A DNA stretch of 64,000 nucleotides from Pacificitalea manganoxidans (GTDB lineage: Bacteria > Pseudomonadota > Alphaproteobacteria > Rhodobacterales > Rhodobacteraceae). Position 1 is the stretch's first letter; the number at the start of each line of letters is the position of its first letter. The position numbers and the translations under genes are program-made. Under the pieces are notes generated by a model. That model worked only from the letters and a program-made list of their open reading frames with translations. It made no database searches and was not told where the DNA came from. Location of the stretch: the NCBI RefSeq assembly GCF_002504165.1, contig NZ_CP021404.1, positions 1,426,001 to 1,490,000 of the forward strand. The letters run 5' to 3'. This document shows, in pieces, positions 41,262 through 52,667 of this stretch.

Positions 41262-43616
41262 ATGCTATTCGGACTGGACGGCGTCGAGATCGGCCTGATC
41301 ATCGTGCTTTTGTGTCTCTTCGGGGGGATCCTGTCGGGCTTCCCCGTGGCCTTTGCCATCGGCGGGGCCGGGTTGATTTCCTTTGCCATCATCGCCGCGC
41401 TCGATACGGCGGGCGTGCTGACCCATGCGGCGGTGGACAGCAATTCCGCCGCCTATCGGGATCTGGTCAATTCCGGGGTGAACCCGGTCGAGATTTCGCG
41501 GTTTCGCTACCCGGACCTGCCCCGTGTGACCGAGGCGCTGTTTCCCGGCGGCTGGGAACAGGCGATGGACCGCAACCTGAGCTTTATCGTCAACCGCATG
41601 AACGAGCGTGTATTCGCAGGCGCGTCGATTGAGACGCTGCTGGCGGTGCTGATGTTCGTGATGATGGGCATCGTGCTGGAACGCTCGAAGATCGCCAACG
41701 ACCTGCTGACCACGATGGCGCGCGTCTTTGGGCCGCTGCCGGGCGGGCTGGCGGTGTCGGTCGTGGTGGTGGGCGCGTTCCTTGCGGCCTCGACCGGGAT
41801 CGTGGGCGCCACGGTGGTGACGATGGGTCTGCTGTCGCTGCCCACCATGCTGCGCGCGGGCTACTCGCCGCAATTGGCCACGGGCGTCATTGCCGCGTCG
41901 GGCACGTTGGGGCAGATCATTCCGCCGTCGATCGTCATCGTGCTGCTGGGCACGCTGGCGGGCGATCTCTATGCCACCGCGCAGGAAACCCGTGCGCAGG
42001 CGGCGGGATGCTCGGACGCGCTGACCTATCTGGGCGAGGCGGCGGTGGTGTCCGTGGGCACGCTGTTTCAGGCGGCGATCCTGCCCGGCGTGCTGCTGGC
42101 GGCGCTCTATGCGGCCTATGCGTTTGGTTATGCGATGCTGAACCCGTCCAAGGCCCCGGCGGTGATGGGCGAGGTGTCGGGCGTGCAGGTCACGACCCGG
42201 CGCGAGAAGCTGACATGGTTCGTGGCCGCGCCGGTTCTGGTGCTGGGCGGCGCGCTGCTGCTGGGGCAGGTGGGTCTGTCGGGCAGTCAGGATCTGCGGG
42301 TGTCGAATTTCACCGCCGTCGGGGAAAGCGCGAGCCTGCGCACCAATGTCTCGGCCCAGTGTCAGGCGTCGATGATCGAGTTGCATGGCCAGTCCGCATG
42401 GGACGAGGCCGTGGCGCAGCGCGATGCCATCGCCGCGTCGGGGGGCGGGGCTGAATCCCGGCGTCTGACCGAGGATGAGCTGACGCAGGCGCGTGCTACC
42501 CATCTGGCGGGGATCGCGCCCATCGGGACCGGCGTGTTGACCGCCGTGGTCCTGTTCGCGCTGATCCTGACCACCGCGCGGGGCGTGGCCCCCGTCGCCC
42601 CGGCTGGTCCGCTGGTGATCGGTGCCGTGGGTCTGGTGCTGGCGCTGCTGGCCGATATTGCGCTGATCGGGCCGCAGATGAGCGCGGGCACCAGCCTGCT
42701 GATCCTTGCGCTGCCACTCGCGCTGACGCTTTACGGGTGCCGCTATGCCTCGGGCCTGTTGGGGCAGAACGAGTTGATCCGCGTGGTGATCCCGCCCTTG
42801 GTGCTGATCGTCGCGGTGCTGGGCTCGATCCTTGGCGGGATCACCAACCCGACACCGGCAGCGGCGCTGGGCGCGGGCGGGGCGATCATGCTGGCCGCCT
42901 ACCGCAAACTGCAGGAGGAAGGGCGCACCGGGCGCATCATCATCCGCGCGGCCTTTGCCGTGGTGGTGATGATCCTGATCGGCGCGAATTTCGACCTGCG
43001 GGTGCAGCGCGATGCTGTCGCGGTCGAGGACTGGATCGCCTATCTGGCAGCCACCGCCGCGTTCTACTTTGCCATGTTCGGCATCGTCTATTCGGCATGG
43101 GTGCTGCTGCGCACCGGCGTGTTGCGGCCTGCGGTGCGGGAAACGGCCAAGGTCACCAGCATGGTGTTCACCATCCTCATCGGTTCGCAATTGCTGAACC
43201 TTGTCGTCATCAGCTTTGGCGGGGAGCATTACATTCAGGACTTCCTGCGCAGCTTCGATCAGGAATGGGTGGTGTTCCTGCTGGTGATGCTGGTGCTGTT
43301 CATTCTGGGCTTCGTGCTGGATTTTCTGGAGATCATCTACATCGTTATCCCGATTGTCGGGCCGGTGATCTATGGCGGCACGATGGACCCGAAATGGGTG
43401 ACGATCATGATCGCGGTGAATCTTCAGACCTCGTTCCTGACGCCGCCGTTTGGGTTCGCGCTGTTCTATCTGCGCGGCGTCGCCCCGGCGGAGGTGACGA
43501 CGGGCCATATCTATCGCGGCATCATCCCGTTCGTGCTGATCCAGGTGCTGGGGCTGGGGATGCTGTGGATGTTCCCGCAGGTGGTGACCATCGTGCCGAA
43601 CCTGATGGGGCACTGA
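41262..43616 (+). CDS. TRAP transporter large permease, with large central insertion
   Basis: DctM-type subunit that forms the sodium-coupled channel. It is 784 residues where most DctM proteins have about 430. The N-terminal half has GGILSGFPVAFAIGGAGLI and ASTGIVGATVVTMGLLSLPTM..SGTLGQIIPPSIV; the C-terminal end has ILGFVLDFLEIIYIVIPIVGPVI and NLQTSFLTPPFGFALFYLRG. Two regions are extra: about residues 50-110 (polar, containing FRYPDLPRVTEALFPGG) and about 330-560 (a polar domain with one Cys, followed by several added helices and an IIRAAFAVVVMI segment). Extended forms exist in Rhodobacteraceae from memory; the role of the inserts is unknown. Confidence 0.88.
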   Translation: MLFGLDGVEIGLIIVLLCLFGGILSGFPVAFAIGGAGLISFAIIAALDTAGVLTHAAVDSNSAAYRDLVNSGVNPVEISRFRYPDLPRVTEALFPGGWEQAMDRNLSFIVNRMNERVFAGASIETLLAVLMFVMMGIVLERSKIANDLLTTMARVFGPLPGGLAVSVVVVGAFLAASTGIVGATVVTMGLLSLPTMLRAGYSPQLATGVIAASGTLGQIIPPSIVIVLLGTLAGDLYATAQETRAQAAGCSDALTYLGEAAVVSVGTLFQAAILPGVLLAALYAAYAFGYAMLNPSKAPAVMGEVSGVQVTTRREKLTWFVAAPVLVLGGALLLGQVGLSGSQDLRVSNFTAVGESASLRTNVSAQCQASMIELHGQSAWDEAVAQRDAIAASGGGAESRRLTEDELTQARATHLAGIAPIGTGVLTAVVLFALILTTARGVAPVAPAGPLVIGAVGLVLALLADIALIGPQMSAGTSLLILALPLALTLYGCRYASGLLGQNELIRVVIPPLVLIVAVLGSILGGITNPTPAAALGAGGAIMLAAYRKLQEEGRTGRIIIRAAFAVVVMILIGANFDLRVQRDAVAVEDWIAYLAATAAFYFAMFGIVYSAWVLLRTGVLRPAVRETAKVTSMVFTILIGSQLLNLVVISFGGEHYIQDFLRSFDQEWVVFLLVMLVLFILGFVLDFLEIIYIVIPIVGPVIYGGTMDPKWVTIMIAVNLQTSFLTPPFGFALFYLRGVAPAEVTTGHIYRGIIPFVLIQVLGLGMLWMFPQVVTIVPNLMGH

Positions 43617-43637
43617 GCCCGCGCGAGGCATAGAAAA

Positions 43638-43677
43638 ACCGCGCCTCGGGGAAGTCCGGGGCGCGGTCCGCTTTTTT
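43638..43677. terminator. bidirectional terminator
   Basis: ACCGCGCCTCGG (43638-43649) pairs with CCGGGGCGCGGT (43656-43667), 12 pairs with one T-G. TTTTTT follows on the + strand and an A-tract precedes it, giving TTTTT on the minus strand. It lies between the convergent TRAP permease and transglycosylase genes. Confidence 0.85.
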
Positions 43678-43692
43678 CAGGTTTTTTGCGGA

Positions 43693-44871
43693 TCAGCGCA
43701 GGCTTTGCAGCAGGGCCTGCGACGGCTCCCCCGTTGCGGGCAGGCCGCGCGACCGCTGATAGGCGCTGATCGCGGCGCGGCTGTCCGGGCCGATCACCCC
43801 ATCCACGCCGCCCGTGTCAAAGCCATTGGCCGTCAGGCGCCGTTGCAGCAACTGCCGGTCCGCCTTGGTCAGACCGTTGGCATCGGGCGGGAAGGGCGCG
43901 CGCAGCGGTCCGCCACCAAGGATGCGGTCCGACAGGTGCCCCACGCCAATCGCGTAGCTGTCGGAGTTGTTGTAGCGCTTGATCGCGTCGAAGTTGCGGG
44001 TGACGACAAAGCGCGGCCCGCCGGGCTGCGGCTGGATCACCCGGCCCTGCGGCGCGCCGGGTCCGGCCTCCGCGCCCCACGGCAGGCCGCGCACCCAGCC
44101 ATTGCGCGCCAGATAGGCAGCGGTGGAGGCCAGCGCGTCGGTGGGATCGTCGGACCAGATGTCACGCCGCCCGTCGCCGGTGAAATCGACGGCGAAGGCC
44201 TCGTAAGACGTCGGGATGAACTGGGTGTGCCCCATTGCCCCGGCCCAGCTGCCGGTCATGCGGTCGGGGGTGATGTCGCCGTTCTGCACGATCTTCAGCG
44301 CCGCGATGAGCTGTTTTTCAAAGAACGCGCCGCGCCGCCCGTCAAAGGCGAGGGTAGAGGTGGCGGAGATCACCGGGACGTTACCGCGCCGCGTGCCGTA
44401 GAAGCTTTCCAACCCCCAGATCGCCGCGATGATCTGCGCGTCGACGCCGTATTTGGCCTCCAGCCGCTGGAGCGTGCCACGATGGCGGGCATAGGCCGCG
44501 CGGCCATCGCTGACCCGGCTGTCAGAGGCGGCGATGGCGAGGTAATCCTCCAGCGTGCGGCTGAATTCGGTCTGGTTGCGATCCCGCGTCACGACGCCGG
44601 GCAGGAAACCGGCATTGCGGAACGACGCCGCCAGCGTCGATTGCGAAATCCCCTGCGCCGCCGCGCGCCCGCGAAACGCCGCGACCCATGCGTCATAGGC
44701 CGCGTTGGGCTGGGGCCGCAGATCGGCGTCGAGCGTGGCGGAGCCGCCGCTCCCCGCAAAGCCGCCGCCTGAGGCAAGCCGGGCGGGGGTGCCGCAGGCT
44801 GCAAGGGTCAGCGACCCCAACGTGCCCAGCCCCAAGGTGAATGTGCGTCTGCCGATGGTGTGGAATGTCAT
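43693..44871 (-). CDS. lytic murein transglycosylase with peptidoglycan-binding domain
   Basis: Cleaves peptidoglycan glycan strands. The 392-residue protein has RRTFTLG and a lipobox-like TLAAC (Cys26) in its signal, suggesting a lipoprotein, possibly Tat-exported. The MltB-type catalytic domain covers about 55-300 with IIAAIWGLESFYGT (catalytic Glu), GAMGHTQFIPTSY and DDPTDALASTAAYLARNGW. The last 60 residues are a peptidoglycan-binding repeat (RLTANGFDTGGVDGVIGPDSRAAI). ATG 44871 was chosen at the signal; the upstream in-frame ATG would add 20 Arg-rich residues. It is downstream of the ccm genes with a 118-base gap. Confidence 0.9.
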   Translation of the reverse strand: MTFHTIGRRTFTLGLGTLGSLTLAACGTPARLASGGGFAGSGGSATLDADLRPQPNAAYDAWVAAFRGRAAAQGISQSTLAASFRNAGFLPGVVTRDRNQTEFSRTLEDYLAIAASDSRVSDGRAAYARHRGTLQRLEAKYGVDAQIIAAIWGLESFYGTRRGNVPVISATSTLAFDGRRGAFFEKQLIAALKIVQNGDITPDRMTGSWAGAMGHTQFIPTSYEAFAVDFTGDGRRDIWSDDPTDALASTAAYLARNGWVRGLPWGAEAGPGAPQGRVIQPQPGGPRFVVTRNFDAIKRYNNSDSYAIGVGHLSDRILGGGPLRAPFPPDANGLTKADRQLLQRRLTANGFDTGGVDGVIGPDSRAAISAYQRSRGLPATGEPSQALLQSLR

Positions 44872-44989
44872 GCTCTGCCCGCCTCTCGCGCTGCGATGTG
44901 CCCGGATCTGCGCCCGGATCGATGGGCGCAATCCTAGCGCATCGCGGCGCTATGGCAAAGACGGGTTGGGCCGGGGCAGGCTGGCTCGG

Positions 44990-45553
44990 CTATTCGACGG
45001 GGAGCGGATCGGGCAGGGTGACGCCTGCCTCCTCCAGCGCGGGGCGCAGGGTGCTTTCGATGGAGCGTTCGGTGAGCGGCCCGGCAAAGCGGGTCAGGAT
45101 CGTGCCATCGCCATCGACGACATAGGTTTCCGGCACGCCGTAGACGCCCCAGTCGATCGCGGTGCGGGCGGTGCGGTCGGCGATCACGCCGCGATAGGGA
45201 TTGCCTAATTCGTCGAGGAACCCCAGCGCGTTGTCGGGCTCGTCCTTGTAATTGATGCCGTAGACCGCCAGCCCGGCCTCGGCCAGTGCGGTCAGATTGG
45301 GATGCTCCACCCGGCAGGGCGCGCACCAGCTGGCCCAGAAATTGACCAGCTTCACCTCGCCATCGCGCAGGGTGTCGTCATCGAACCCCGGCAGATCGCC
45401 CAAGGCCGTGACCGTCAGGGGCGGAGCGCTTTGCCCGGCGCGGGCGGAGGGCAATTGATCGGGGTCTTCGCGCACCAACCCGGACATGAACAACCCCGCC
45501 AGCGCGGCAAAGATCGCGGGCGGCAGGATCATCAGCGGCGAGATTTTAGCCAT
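44990..45553 (-). CDS. ccmG: thiol:disulfide interchange protein of cytochrome c maturation
   Basis: Membrane-anchored periplasmic thioredoxin (DsbE/CcmG) that reduces the apocytochrome c heme-binding cysteines. The 187-residue protein has one N-terminal helix (about 7-27) and a thioredoxin fold with the active site WCAPC (Cys77 and Cys80) and the cis-proline loop YGVPETYVVD. The acidic pocket GINYKDEPDNALGFL is the CcmG-specific insertion. Its start overlaps ccmD by eight bases. Confidence 0.93.
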   Translation of the reverse strand: MAKISPLMILPPAIFAALAGLFMSGLVREDPDQLPSARAGQSAPPLTVTALGDLPGFDDDTLRDGEVKLVNFWASWCAPCRVEHPNLTALAEAGLAVYGINYKDEPDNALGFLDELGNPYRGVIADRTARTAIDWGVYGVPETYVVDGDGTILTRFAGPLTERSIESTLRPALEEAGVTLPDPLPVE

Positions 45554-45713
45554 TGGACGGCTCCTTGCGCGGGCGGGTCGCTTCCATCGCGGCGAGCGCC
45601 GCGCGCACCCGGCGTGCGCGGTGCAGGCTGAGCCCTACCAGAGCGGCCAGCAGGATGCCGGTCGCAGCATAGGCCCAAGCGACCTCGGCCGCGTATTTCC
45701 CTAGATCGAACAT
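45546..45713 (-). CDS. ccmD: heme exporter protein CcmD
   Basis: A 55-residue membrane peptide that helps release holo-CcmE from the CcmABC complex. The sequence starts MFDLGKYAAEVAWAYAATG, has one membrane helix and then a basic tail (HRARRVRAALAAME), exactly the CcmD plan. It starts eight bases after ccmC and overlaps ccmG, so position and sequence agree. Confidence 0.9.
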   Translation of the reverse strand: MFDLGKYAAEVAWAYAATGILLAALVGLSLHRARRVRAALAAMEATRPRKEPSNG

Positions 45714-45720
45714 GGGTGCC

Positions 45721-46449
45721 TCACATCATCCGGTCGCGCGCGATCAGCGCTTGCAGCCGGCGGTTGCGGATTTCGGTGCGGGTGCGCAGCAAGACGAGCG
45801 TCACGAACAGCGCGACGAACCCCGCCATGCAGATAAGCAGCGGAAACCAGTAGACATTGGCGACGTTCTCTTCGGCATCCATCGACAGGGATGCGCCCTG
45901 ATGCAGGCCTTGGTTCCAGAACAGCACGGCATAGCGGCTGAGCACCGCGAAAACCGACCCCACGAGGCACAGCACCGAGGTCAGATCAGCCGCGGTTTCA
46001 GGCGCGTCAATCGCAGCCCAGAGCGCGATATAGCCCAGATAGAACAGGAATAGGATCAGAAAGGATGTCAGGCGCGGATCCCATGCCCACCATGTGCCCC
46101 ACATCGGCTGGCCCCAGATCGCCCCGGTGATCAGCGCGATCAGCGTCATGACCATGCCCACCGGCGCCGCCGCCCGCGCCGCCAGCGCCGAGACGTGATG
46201 CCGCCGCACCAGCCAGATGAGCGAGGCCACCAGCATCATCAGCCATGCGTTGATCGCCATCAGCGCGGCGGGCACGTGGATATAGATGATCTTGACTGTG
46301 GCCTCGAAATTGACCGCGTTCGGCGTGCCGAAGACGCCCCAGATCAGCCCGACCGCCAGCAGCAGCGCGGTCAGACCCGCGCACCATGGCAGCAGCCGGT
46401 CAGAGACCTGCATGAAGCGTTTCGGATTGGCATATTCCCAGAGCGACAT
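45721..46449 (-). CDS. ccmC: heme ABC exporter permease CcmC
   Basis: Heme-handling membrane protein of system I that loads heme onto CcmE. The 242-residue protein has six helices, the tryptophan-rich heme motif WGTWWAWDPRLTS, and conserved histidines flanking it (YIHVPAALMA and NQGLHQGAS). ATG 46449 starts MSLWEYANPKRFM, the usual N-terminus. It lies 56 bases after ccmB. Confidence 0.95.
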   Translation of the reverse strand: MSLWEYANPKRFMQVSDRLLPWCAGLTALLLAVGLIWGVFGTPNAVNFEATVKIIYIHVPAALMAINAWLMMLVASLIWLVRRHHVSALAARAAAPVGMVMTLIALITGAIWGQPMWGTWWAWDPRLTSFLILFLFYLGYIALWAAIDAPETAADLTSVLCLVGSVFAVLSRYAVLFWNQGLHQGASLSMDAEENVANVYWFPLLICMAGFVALFVTLVLLRTRTEIRNRRLQALIARDRMM

Positions 46450-46505
46450 GGCGCGGACCCTAGTTGGCGGGGGAGGGCGGCTCAAGTCACATGGCCGCGT
46501 GGTCC

Positions 46506-47162
46506 CTAGCGCAGGTTGATGCGTATTGCCGCAGCCGCGGCGAATGGCAGAAGCGCGACGGCGCCGAGGCTGAGCCCCGCCAGCAGCAGCAGCGGTGTGA
46601 CGGGATCGAGCCCCTGCGCGCCGCGTCGCGCCACGTCGGCCCCGAAAATCAGTGTGGGCACATAAAGCGGCAGCACGATCAGCGACAACAGCAGCCCGCC
46701 GCGTTTCAGCCCGACGGTCAGCGCCGCGCCGAAACTGCCGATGGCCGACAGCGCGGGCGTGCCTGCCAGCAGCGATATCACCAGCCACGGCTGCCCCGGT
46801 GCGGGCAGGTGCAGCATCAGCCCCAGAAGCGGCGCGGCCAGCACCAGCGGCAGTGCGGTGATCAGCCAATGGGCCAGTGCCTTTAGCGCGGCGACGGCCT
46901 CCAGCGGGATCGGGGCGCAGGCCAGCAGATCCAGCGAGCCGTCCTCGAAATCCAGCGCGAAGATCCGGTCAAGCGACAAAAGGCAGGCCAGCAGCGCGCC
47001 CAGCCACAACACCCCCGGCGCGATGGCGGCCAGCCGCGCAGGCTCGGACCCCACGGCGAAGGGGACCAGCACCACGACGATCAGGAAAAACGCCAGCGCA
47101 AGGCCAAAGCCGCCGCCCGCGCGCACCGCCAGCCGGAGATCCCGCAGCAGCAGCGCCCTCAT
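46506..47162 (-). CDS. ccmB: heme exporter protein CcmB
   Basis: Membrane part of the CcmAB ABC complex. The 218-residue protein has six hydrophobic segments and family motifs [29 protein letters not shown] and [15 protein letters not shown] 47162 overlaps the ccmA stop as ATGA. A much longer open frame continues upstream, but it runs in a shifted frame through ccmA and is not coding. Confidence 0.94.
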   Translation of the reverse strand: MRALLLRDLRLAVRAGGGFGLALAFFLIVVVLVPFAVGSEPARLAAIAPGVLWLGALLACLLSLDRIFALDFEDGSLDLLACAPIPLEAVAALKALAHWLITALPLVLAAPLLGLMLHLPAPGQPWLVISLLAGTPALSAIGSFGAALTVGLKRGGLLLSLIVLPLYVPTLIFGADVARRGAQGLDPVTPLLLLAGLSLGAVALLPFAAAAAIRINLR

Positions 47163-47800
47163 AAAAACGCCTCGTCGAACCCGTCGGCCAAGCGGCCCGG
47201 CGCGGCGCGGAAGCGGCTGACATCCAGCGTGTCGGCCTCCAACCCCAGTTCGACATGGGTGGCGATCAGCGCGGCACCGCCGGTGGCGAGATGCGCCTGC
47301 ACCACGCCGGCAAACAGGGCCACGGACGCGGCATCGAGCGATACGGTGGGTTCGTCCAGCAGCCAGACCGGACGCCCGGTGACAAGCAGCCGCGCCAGCC
47401 CGAGCCGCCGTTTCTGTCCCGCCGACATCTGTCCGGCCAGCCGATCCCGCAGATCGGTCAGGTCCAGCGCGGCAAGCGCGGCGTCGATCCCGGCGCGGGT
47501 TCGGTCGCGTTGCCCGTGGATCTGCGCCCAGAAGGTCAGGTTTTCCGCCGCGCTCAGCGTCGGCTTCAACCCGTCGGCATGGGCGGCATAGGTCAGGCTG
47601 TCGGGGGCGGCGTCGATCCGTCCGGCGCCGGGGGGCTGCAATCCGGCGAGCGTGCGCAGCAGCGTGGTTTTGCCCGCGCCATTGGGGCCACGCAGGATCA
47701 GGGCGGCGCCGGGCCGCAGCTGTAGGGTGACATGCTCCAGCACCGGCACCCCGCCACGCAGGCAGGTCAGGTCGCTGGTCTGAAGAAGCGGGTCGGACAT
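47159..47800 (-). CDS. ccmA: heme ABC exporter ATP-binding protein CcmA
   Basis: ATPase of the CcmAB complex, whose ATP hydrolysis releases holo-CcmE. The 213-residue protein has Walker [12 protein letters not shown] near residue 38, the signature [13 protein letters not shown] (with A in place of the usual G), and Walker [16 protein letters not shown] 47800 begins [13 protein letters not shown]; the frame is open upstream without similarity. First gene of the ccmABCDG operon, divergent from glycerate kinase. Confidence 0.94.
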   Translation of the reverse strand: MSDPLLQTSDLTCLRGGVPVLEHVTLQLRPGAALILRGPNGAGKTTLLRTLAGLQPPGAGRIDAAPDSLTYAAHADGLKPTLSAAENLTFWAQIHGQRDRTRAGIDAALAALDLTDLRDRLAGQMSAGQKRRLGLARLLVTGRPVWLLDEPTVSLDAASVALFAGVVQAHLATGGAALIATHVELGLEADTLDVSRFRAAPGRLADGFDEAFL

Positions 47801-48016
47801 GGCTTCGCTTACCGCAATCCGCGGCGCACCGGAAGGGCGCGCGACGCTGGAAAGACGCGCGGTCGAGGGCGGCTGCAACGCGGGTCCGGTCCGCGCGATC
47901 CTCGATTGCTCGGGGGGCGTCGGGGGGCGGCGGGGGCAGGACGCGGACGCCGCGCACTGGACCCGCCGGGCCCGGGGCGGCACAGTGCGCCCGCAGGCAG
48001 CAGGAGGACGCGCAGA

Positions 48017-49300
48017 ATGACCGGGCTATCAGACAGAGCAGACGCGCGGAGCAAGGCCATGCGCCTGTTTCAGGCGGGCGTGCGGGCGGCGGACCCGGAA
48101 GGCGCGACGCGCACGGCGCTGGCGGCGGAGGACATTCGCGCCGCGTGCAGGCCAGATCCCGGCGGCAGGCTGCTGCTGATCGCGGTGGGCAAGGCCGCGA
48201 TGGGCATGGCGCGCGCGGCCCATGCGGCGCTGACGGACGGTGGGCCGTGTCAGCTGATCGTGGTGACCAATCCCGAAAACGCCGATCCCGCAGGATTGCC
48301 CGAAGGGGCCGATCTGCACGCCGCCGCGCATCCGGTGCCCGACGCCGCAGGGCTGGCCGCCGGGGAGGCGGTGATAGCAGCGCTTGCGCAATGCGATGCG
48401 CGCGACCGGGTGCTGGCGCTGATTTCGGGCGGTGGCTCCGCGCTGCTGCCCGCGCCGGTGGCGGGGCTGACGCTGGCCGACAAGGCGGCGGTGAGCGCGG
48501 CATTGCTGGCTTCGGGCGCGGATATCACCGAAATGAACCTCGTGCGGCAGCAACTGTCGCGGCTGAAGGGCGGCGGGCTGCTGCGGGCCGCCGCGCCCGC
48601 GCCGGTGACCGCGCTGATCCTGTCGGATGTAATCGGTGATGATCTGTCGGTGATCGCGTCTGGCCCCACCGCGCCGCCCATTGGCGATCACGCCCGCGCG
48701 CGGGCGCTGTTGCAGGCGCGCGGGATATGGGAGGCGATGCCCGCCCCGGTGCGCGCGCATCTGGAACAGCCCGATCAGGGCCATGATGCGGGGCCCGGTC
48801 CGGTGCCGCCTGCGCGCAACCATCTGATCGGCGCGAACAGCGTCAGTCTGCGCGCGATGCACGGTGCTGCGCCCGATGCGCAGATGCACAACGCGCCGCT
48901 GGTCGGAGATGTCGAGGACGCCGCGCGCCATGTTCTGAGCCTTGGCCGCGGCACGCATCTCATGGGCGGGGAAACCACGGTGCAACTGCGCGGGCAGGGG
49001 CGCGGCGGGCGCAATCAGCATATGGCGCTCTGCGTGGCGCTGGGGGCCGAGGCCGCGGGCTGGGGTGAAAGTTGGGTGTTTCTGTCGGGCGGCACCGATG
49101 GCCGCGACGGGCCGACGGATGCGGCGGGCGGCATCGTCGACGCGCGGAGCCTCGCCCGGATGCGCGAGGCCGGGGTCGATCCGCAGGCCTTGTTTGCTGA
49201 TAATGACAGCAACCGGGCGTTGGCGGCCTCGGGCGATCTGCTGATGACCGGGGGCACCGGCACCAATGTTGCGGATCTACAGGTGCTTATTCGCTGGTAG
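48017..49300 (+). CDS. glycerate 2-kinase / MOFRL-type
   Basis: Phosphorylates glycerate to 2-phosphoglycerate, as in the serine cycle and tartrate or glyoxylate use; this family was long called hydroxypyruvate reductase TtuD. The 427-residue protein has [45 protein letters not shown] in the N-domain and [20 protein letters not shown] and [16 protein letters not shown] in the MOFRL domain. ATG 48017 has AGGAGG at 48002-48007. It stands alone, divergent from ccmA. Confidence 0.9.
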   Translation: MTGLSDRADARSKAMRLFQAGVRAADPEGATRTALAAEDIRAACRPDPGGRLLLIAVGKAAMGMARAAHAALTDGGPCQLIVVTNPENADPAGLPEGADLHAAAHPVPDAAGLAAGEAVIAALAQCDARDRVLALISGGGSALLPAPVAGLTLADKAAVSAALLASGADITEMNLVRQQLSRLKGGGLLRAAAPAPVTALILSDVIGDDLSVIASGPTAPPIGDHARARALLQARGIWEAMPAPVRAHLEQPDQGHDAGPGPVPPARNHLIGANSVSLRAMHGAAPDAQMHNAPLVGDVEDAARHVLSLGRGTHLMGGETTVQLRGQGRGGRNQHMALCVALGAEAAGWGESWVFLSGGTDGRDGPTDAAGGIVDARSLARMREAGVDPQALFADNDSNRALAASGDLLMTGGTGTNVADLQVLIRW

Positions 49301-49308
49301 GAGGTGCA

Positions 49309-49367
49309 CCGCCGGGGCAAGCCCGGCGGAAGTAGAAAGCGCGGAGCCGCCGGGGCAAGCCCGGCGG
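49309..49367. terminator. two identical hairpins between convergent genes
   Basis: The same 21-base hairpin, CCGCCGGG-GCAAG-CCCGGCGG, occurs at 49309-49329 and 49347-49367. It fills the gap between the glycerate kinase stop and the glmS stop. Without T-runs it may end transcription in both directions or act as a REP-like element. Confidence 0.6.
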
Positions 49368-49374
49368 TTCGGGG

Positions 49375-51192
<1,818 letters not shown>

Positions 51193-51196
51193 GGGT

Positions 51197-52567
51197 TCAG
51201 TCCTTCTGCCCGGAGGTCGTAGAGGCGGCGCGGGCGGCCTTGGCCTCGCGCAGTTTCTGTTTCAGGCGGGTGGCGAGACCGGGTTTGGTGACCTGCTGCG
51301 CGCGTCCCAGCGCCAGCGCCTCGTCCGGCACGTCGCGGGTGATGACGGAGCCGGAGCCGGTCATCGCCTGCGCGCCGACCCGCACCGGGGCCACCAGCAT
51401 GGTGGAGGAGCCGATGAACGCGCCCGCGCCGATCACCGTGCGATGCTTGGACACGCCATCGTAATTGCAGGTCACCGTGCCTGCGCCGATATTGGCGCCG
51501 GCGCCGACCTCGGCATCGCCGATATAGGTGAGGTGATTGACCTTGGCGCCAGCCTCGACCACCGCGTTCTTGATCTCGACGAAATTGCCGATGCGGCTGT
51601 CCTCGGCCAGTTCGGTGCCGGGGCGCAGGCGGGCATAGGGGCCGACCACCGCGCCGCGGCTGACATGGCAGTCCTCCAGATGCGAAAACGCCCGGATGCG
51701 CGCGCCGCTTTCCACCGTCACGCCCGGCCCGAAAACGACGTAAGGCTCCACCAGACAATCGCGGCCCAGCCATGTGTCCCAGCCGAATTGCACGGTGTCG
51801 GGCGCTTGCAGCGTGACGCCGTTTTCCAGCGCCTCGGCCCGTTTGCGGGTCTGGAATGCGGCCTCGGCGGCGGCGAGATCGGCGCGGGAATTGACGCCCA
51901 TCGTCTCGGCCTCGTCACAGGCGACGGCGGTGGCCGACAGGCCCTGCGCGCGGGCCAGCGACACGATGTCGGTCAGATAATATTCACCGCTGGCATTGTC
52001 GTTGCCGACCTGATCGAGCAGCGCGAAGATCTGTTCCGCCCCGGCGCAGATGACCCCGGAATTGCAGAAGGTGATGGCGCGCTCGGCCTCGCTCGCATCC
52101 TTGTATTCGACAATCGCCTCAAGGGTTTCGCCCGCCATCTTCAATCGGCCATAGCGGCCCGGATCGGCGGGGGTGAAGCCCAGCACGACCACCGCGTGAT
52201 CGGCGCGTGCGGCGACCATCGTCTGTAGCGTTTCGGGGCGGATGAAAGGCGTATCGCCATAAAGCACGATCACGTCGCCCGTGGCCCCCGCCAGTGCATC
52301 ACGCGCCTGCGCGACGGCATGGCCGGTGCCTAGCTGCTCGGATTGAATCACCACCTGCGCGTCGGGATCATGCGCCTGCGCGGCGGCGGTGACCTGATCG
52401 GCGCCGTGGCCCGCGACAATCACCGTACGCGCAGGCTCCAGCGCCGCGCCGGCGGCCATCGCATGGACCAGAAGCGGCGCGCCCGCGACCTCGTGCAGGA
52501 CCTTGGGCAGGTCCGATTTCATGCGCGTGCCCTGACCCGCGGCGAGGATCACCAGATTGACGGTCAT
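51197..52567 (-). CDS. glmU: bifunctional UDP-GlcNAc pyrophosphorylase / GlcN-1-P acetyltransferase
   Basis: Two last steps of UDP-GlcNAc synthesis. The 456-residue protein has the nucleotidyl-transfer loop LAAGQGTRMKSDLPKVLHEV at the N-terminus, YGDTPFIRPET, and a C-terminal left-handed beta helix with hexapeptide repeats (VVGPYARLRPGTELAEDSRIGNFVE) and NYDGVSKHRT, the acetyl-CoA/substrate site. ATG 52567 is at the loop. It is divergent from the HAD-fusion gene across a 207-base gap with two related palindromes. Confidence 0.96.
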   Translation of the reverse strand: MTVNLVILAAGQGTRMKSDLPKVLHEVAGAPLLVHAMAAGAALEPARTVIVAGHGADQVTAAAQAHDPDAQVVIQSEQLGTGHAVAQARDALAGATGDVIVLYGDTPFIRPETLQTMVAARADHAVVVLGFTPADPGRYGRLKMAGETLEAIVEYKDASEAERAITFCNSGVICAGAEQIFALLDQVGNDNASGEYYLTDIVSLARAQGLSATAVACDEAETMGVNSRADLAAAEAAFQTRKRAEALENGVTLQAPDTVQFGWDTWLGRDCLVEPYVVFGPGVTVESGARIRAFSHLEDCHVSRGAVVGPYARLRPGTELAEDSRIGNFVEIKNAVVEAGAKVNHLTYIGDAEVGAGANIGAGTVTCNYDGVSKHRTVIGAGAFIGSSTMLVAPVRVGAQAMTGSGSVITRDVPDEALALGRAQQVTKPGLATRLKQKLREAKAARAASTTSGQKD

Positions 52568-52588
52568 TGCCGCTCCTTTTGCTTCACT

Positions 52589-52601
52589 GCCTGTTGCAGG
52601 T
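52589..52601. promoter_or_regulatory. palindrome GCCTGTTGCAGGT upstream of glmU
   Basis: Imperfect 13-base palindrome, 22 bases from the glmU start. It matches 11 of 13 bases of the perfect palindrome at 52668, so the pair looks like two operators of one regulator. Confidence 0.4.
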
Positions 52602-52667
52602 GGTTCTAACCCGTCAGCCTGCCGCCGCAAGGGCTGCGGCTGTCCCGGCTGGTCACTTGCGGTGACA

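Noticed and set aside
41265-43631. 788-codon open frame antisense to the TRAP large permease
   Set aside because: Its His/Arg/Gln-rich translation is the mirror of a GC-biased gene on the other strand; the + strand has clear DctM motifs and membrane helices.
46506-48503. 665-codon frame covering ccmB and continuing through ccmA
   Set aside because: Only its last 218 codons are CcmB; the rest is ccmA read in the wrong frame.
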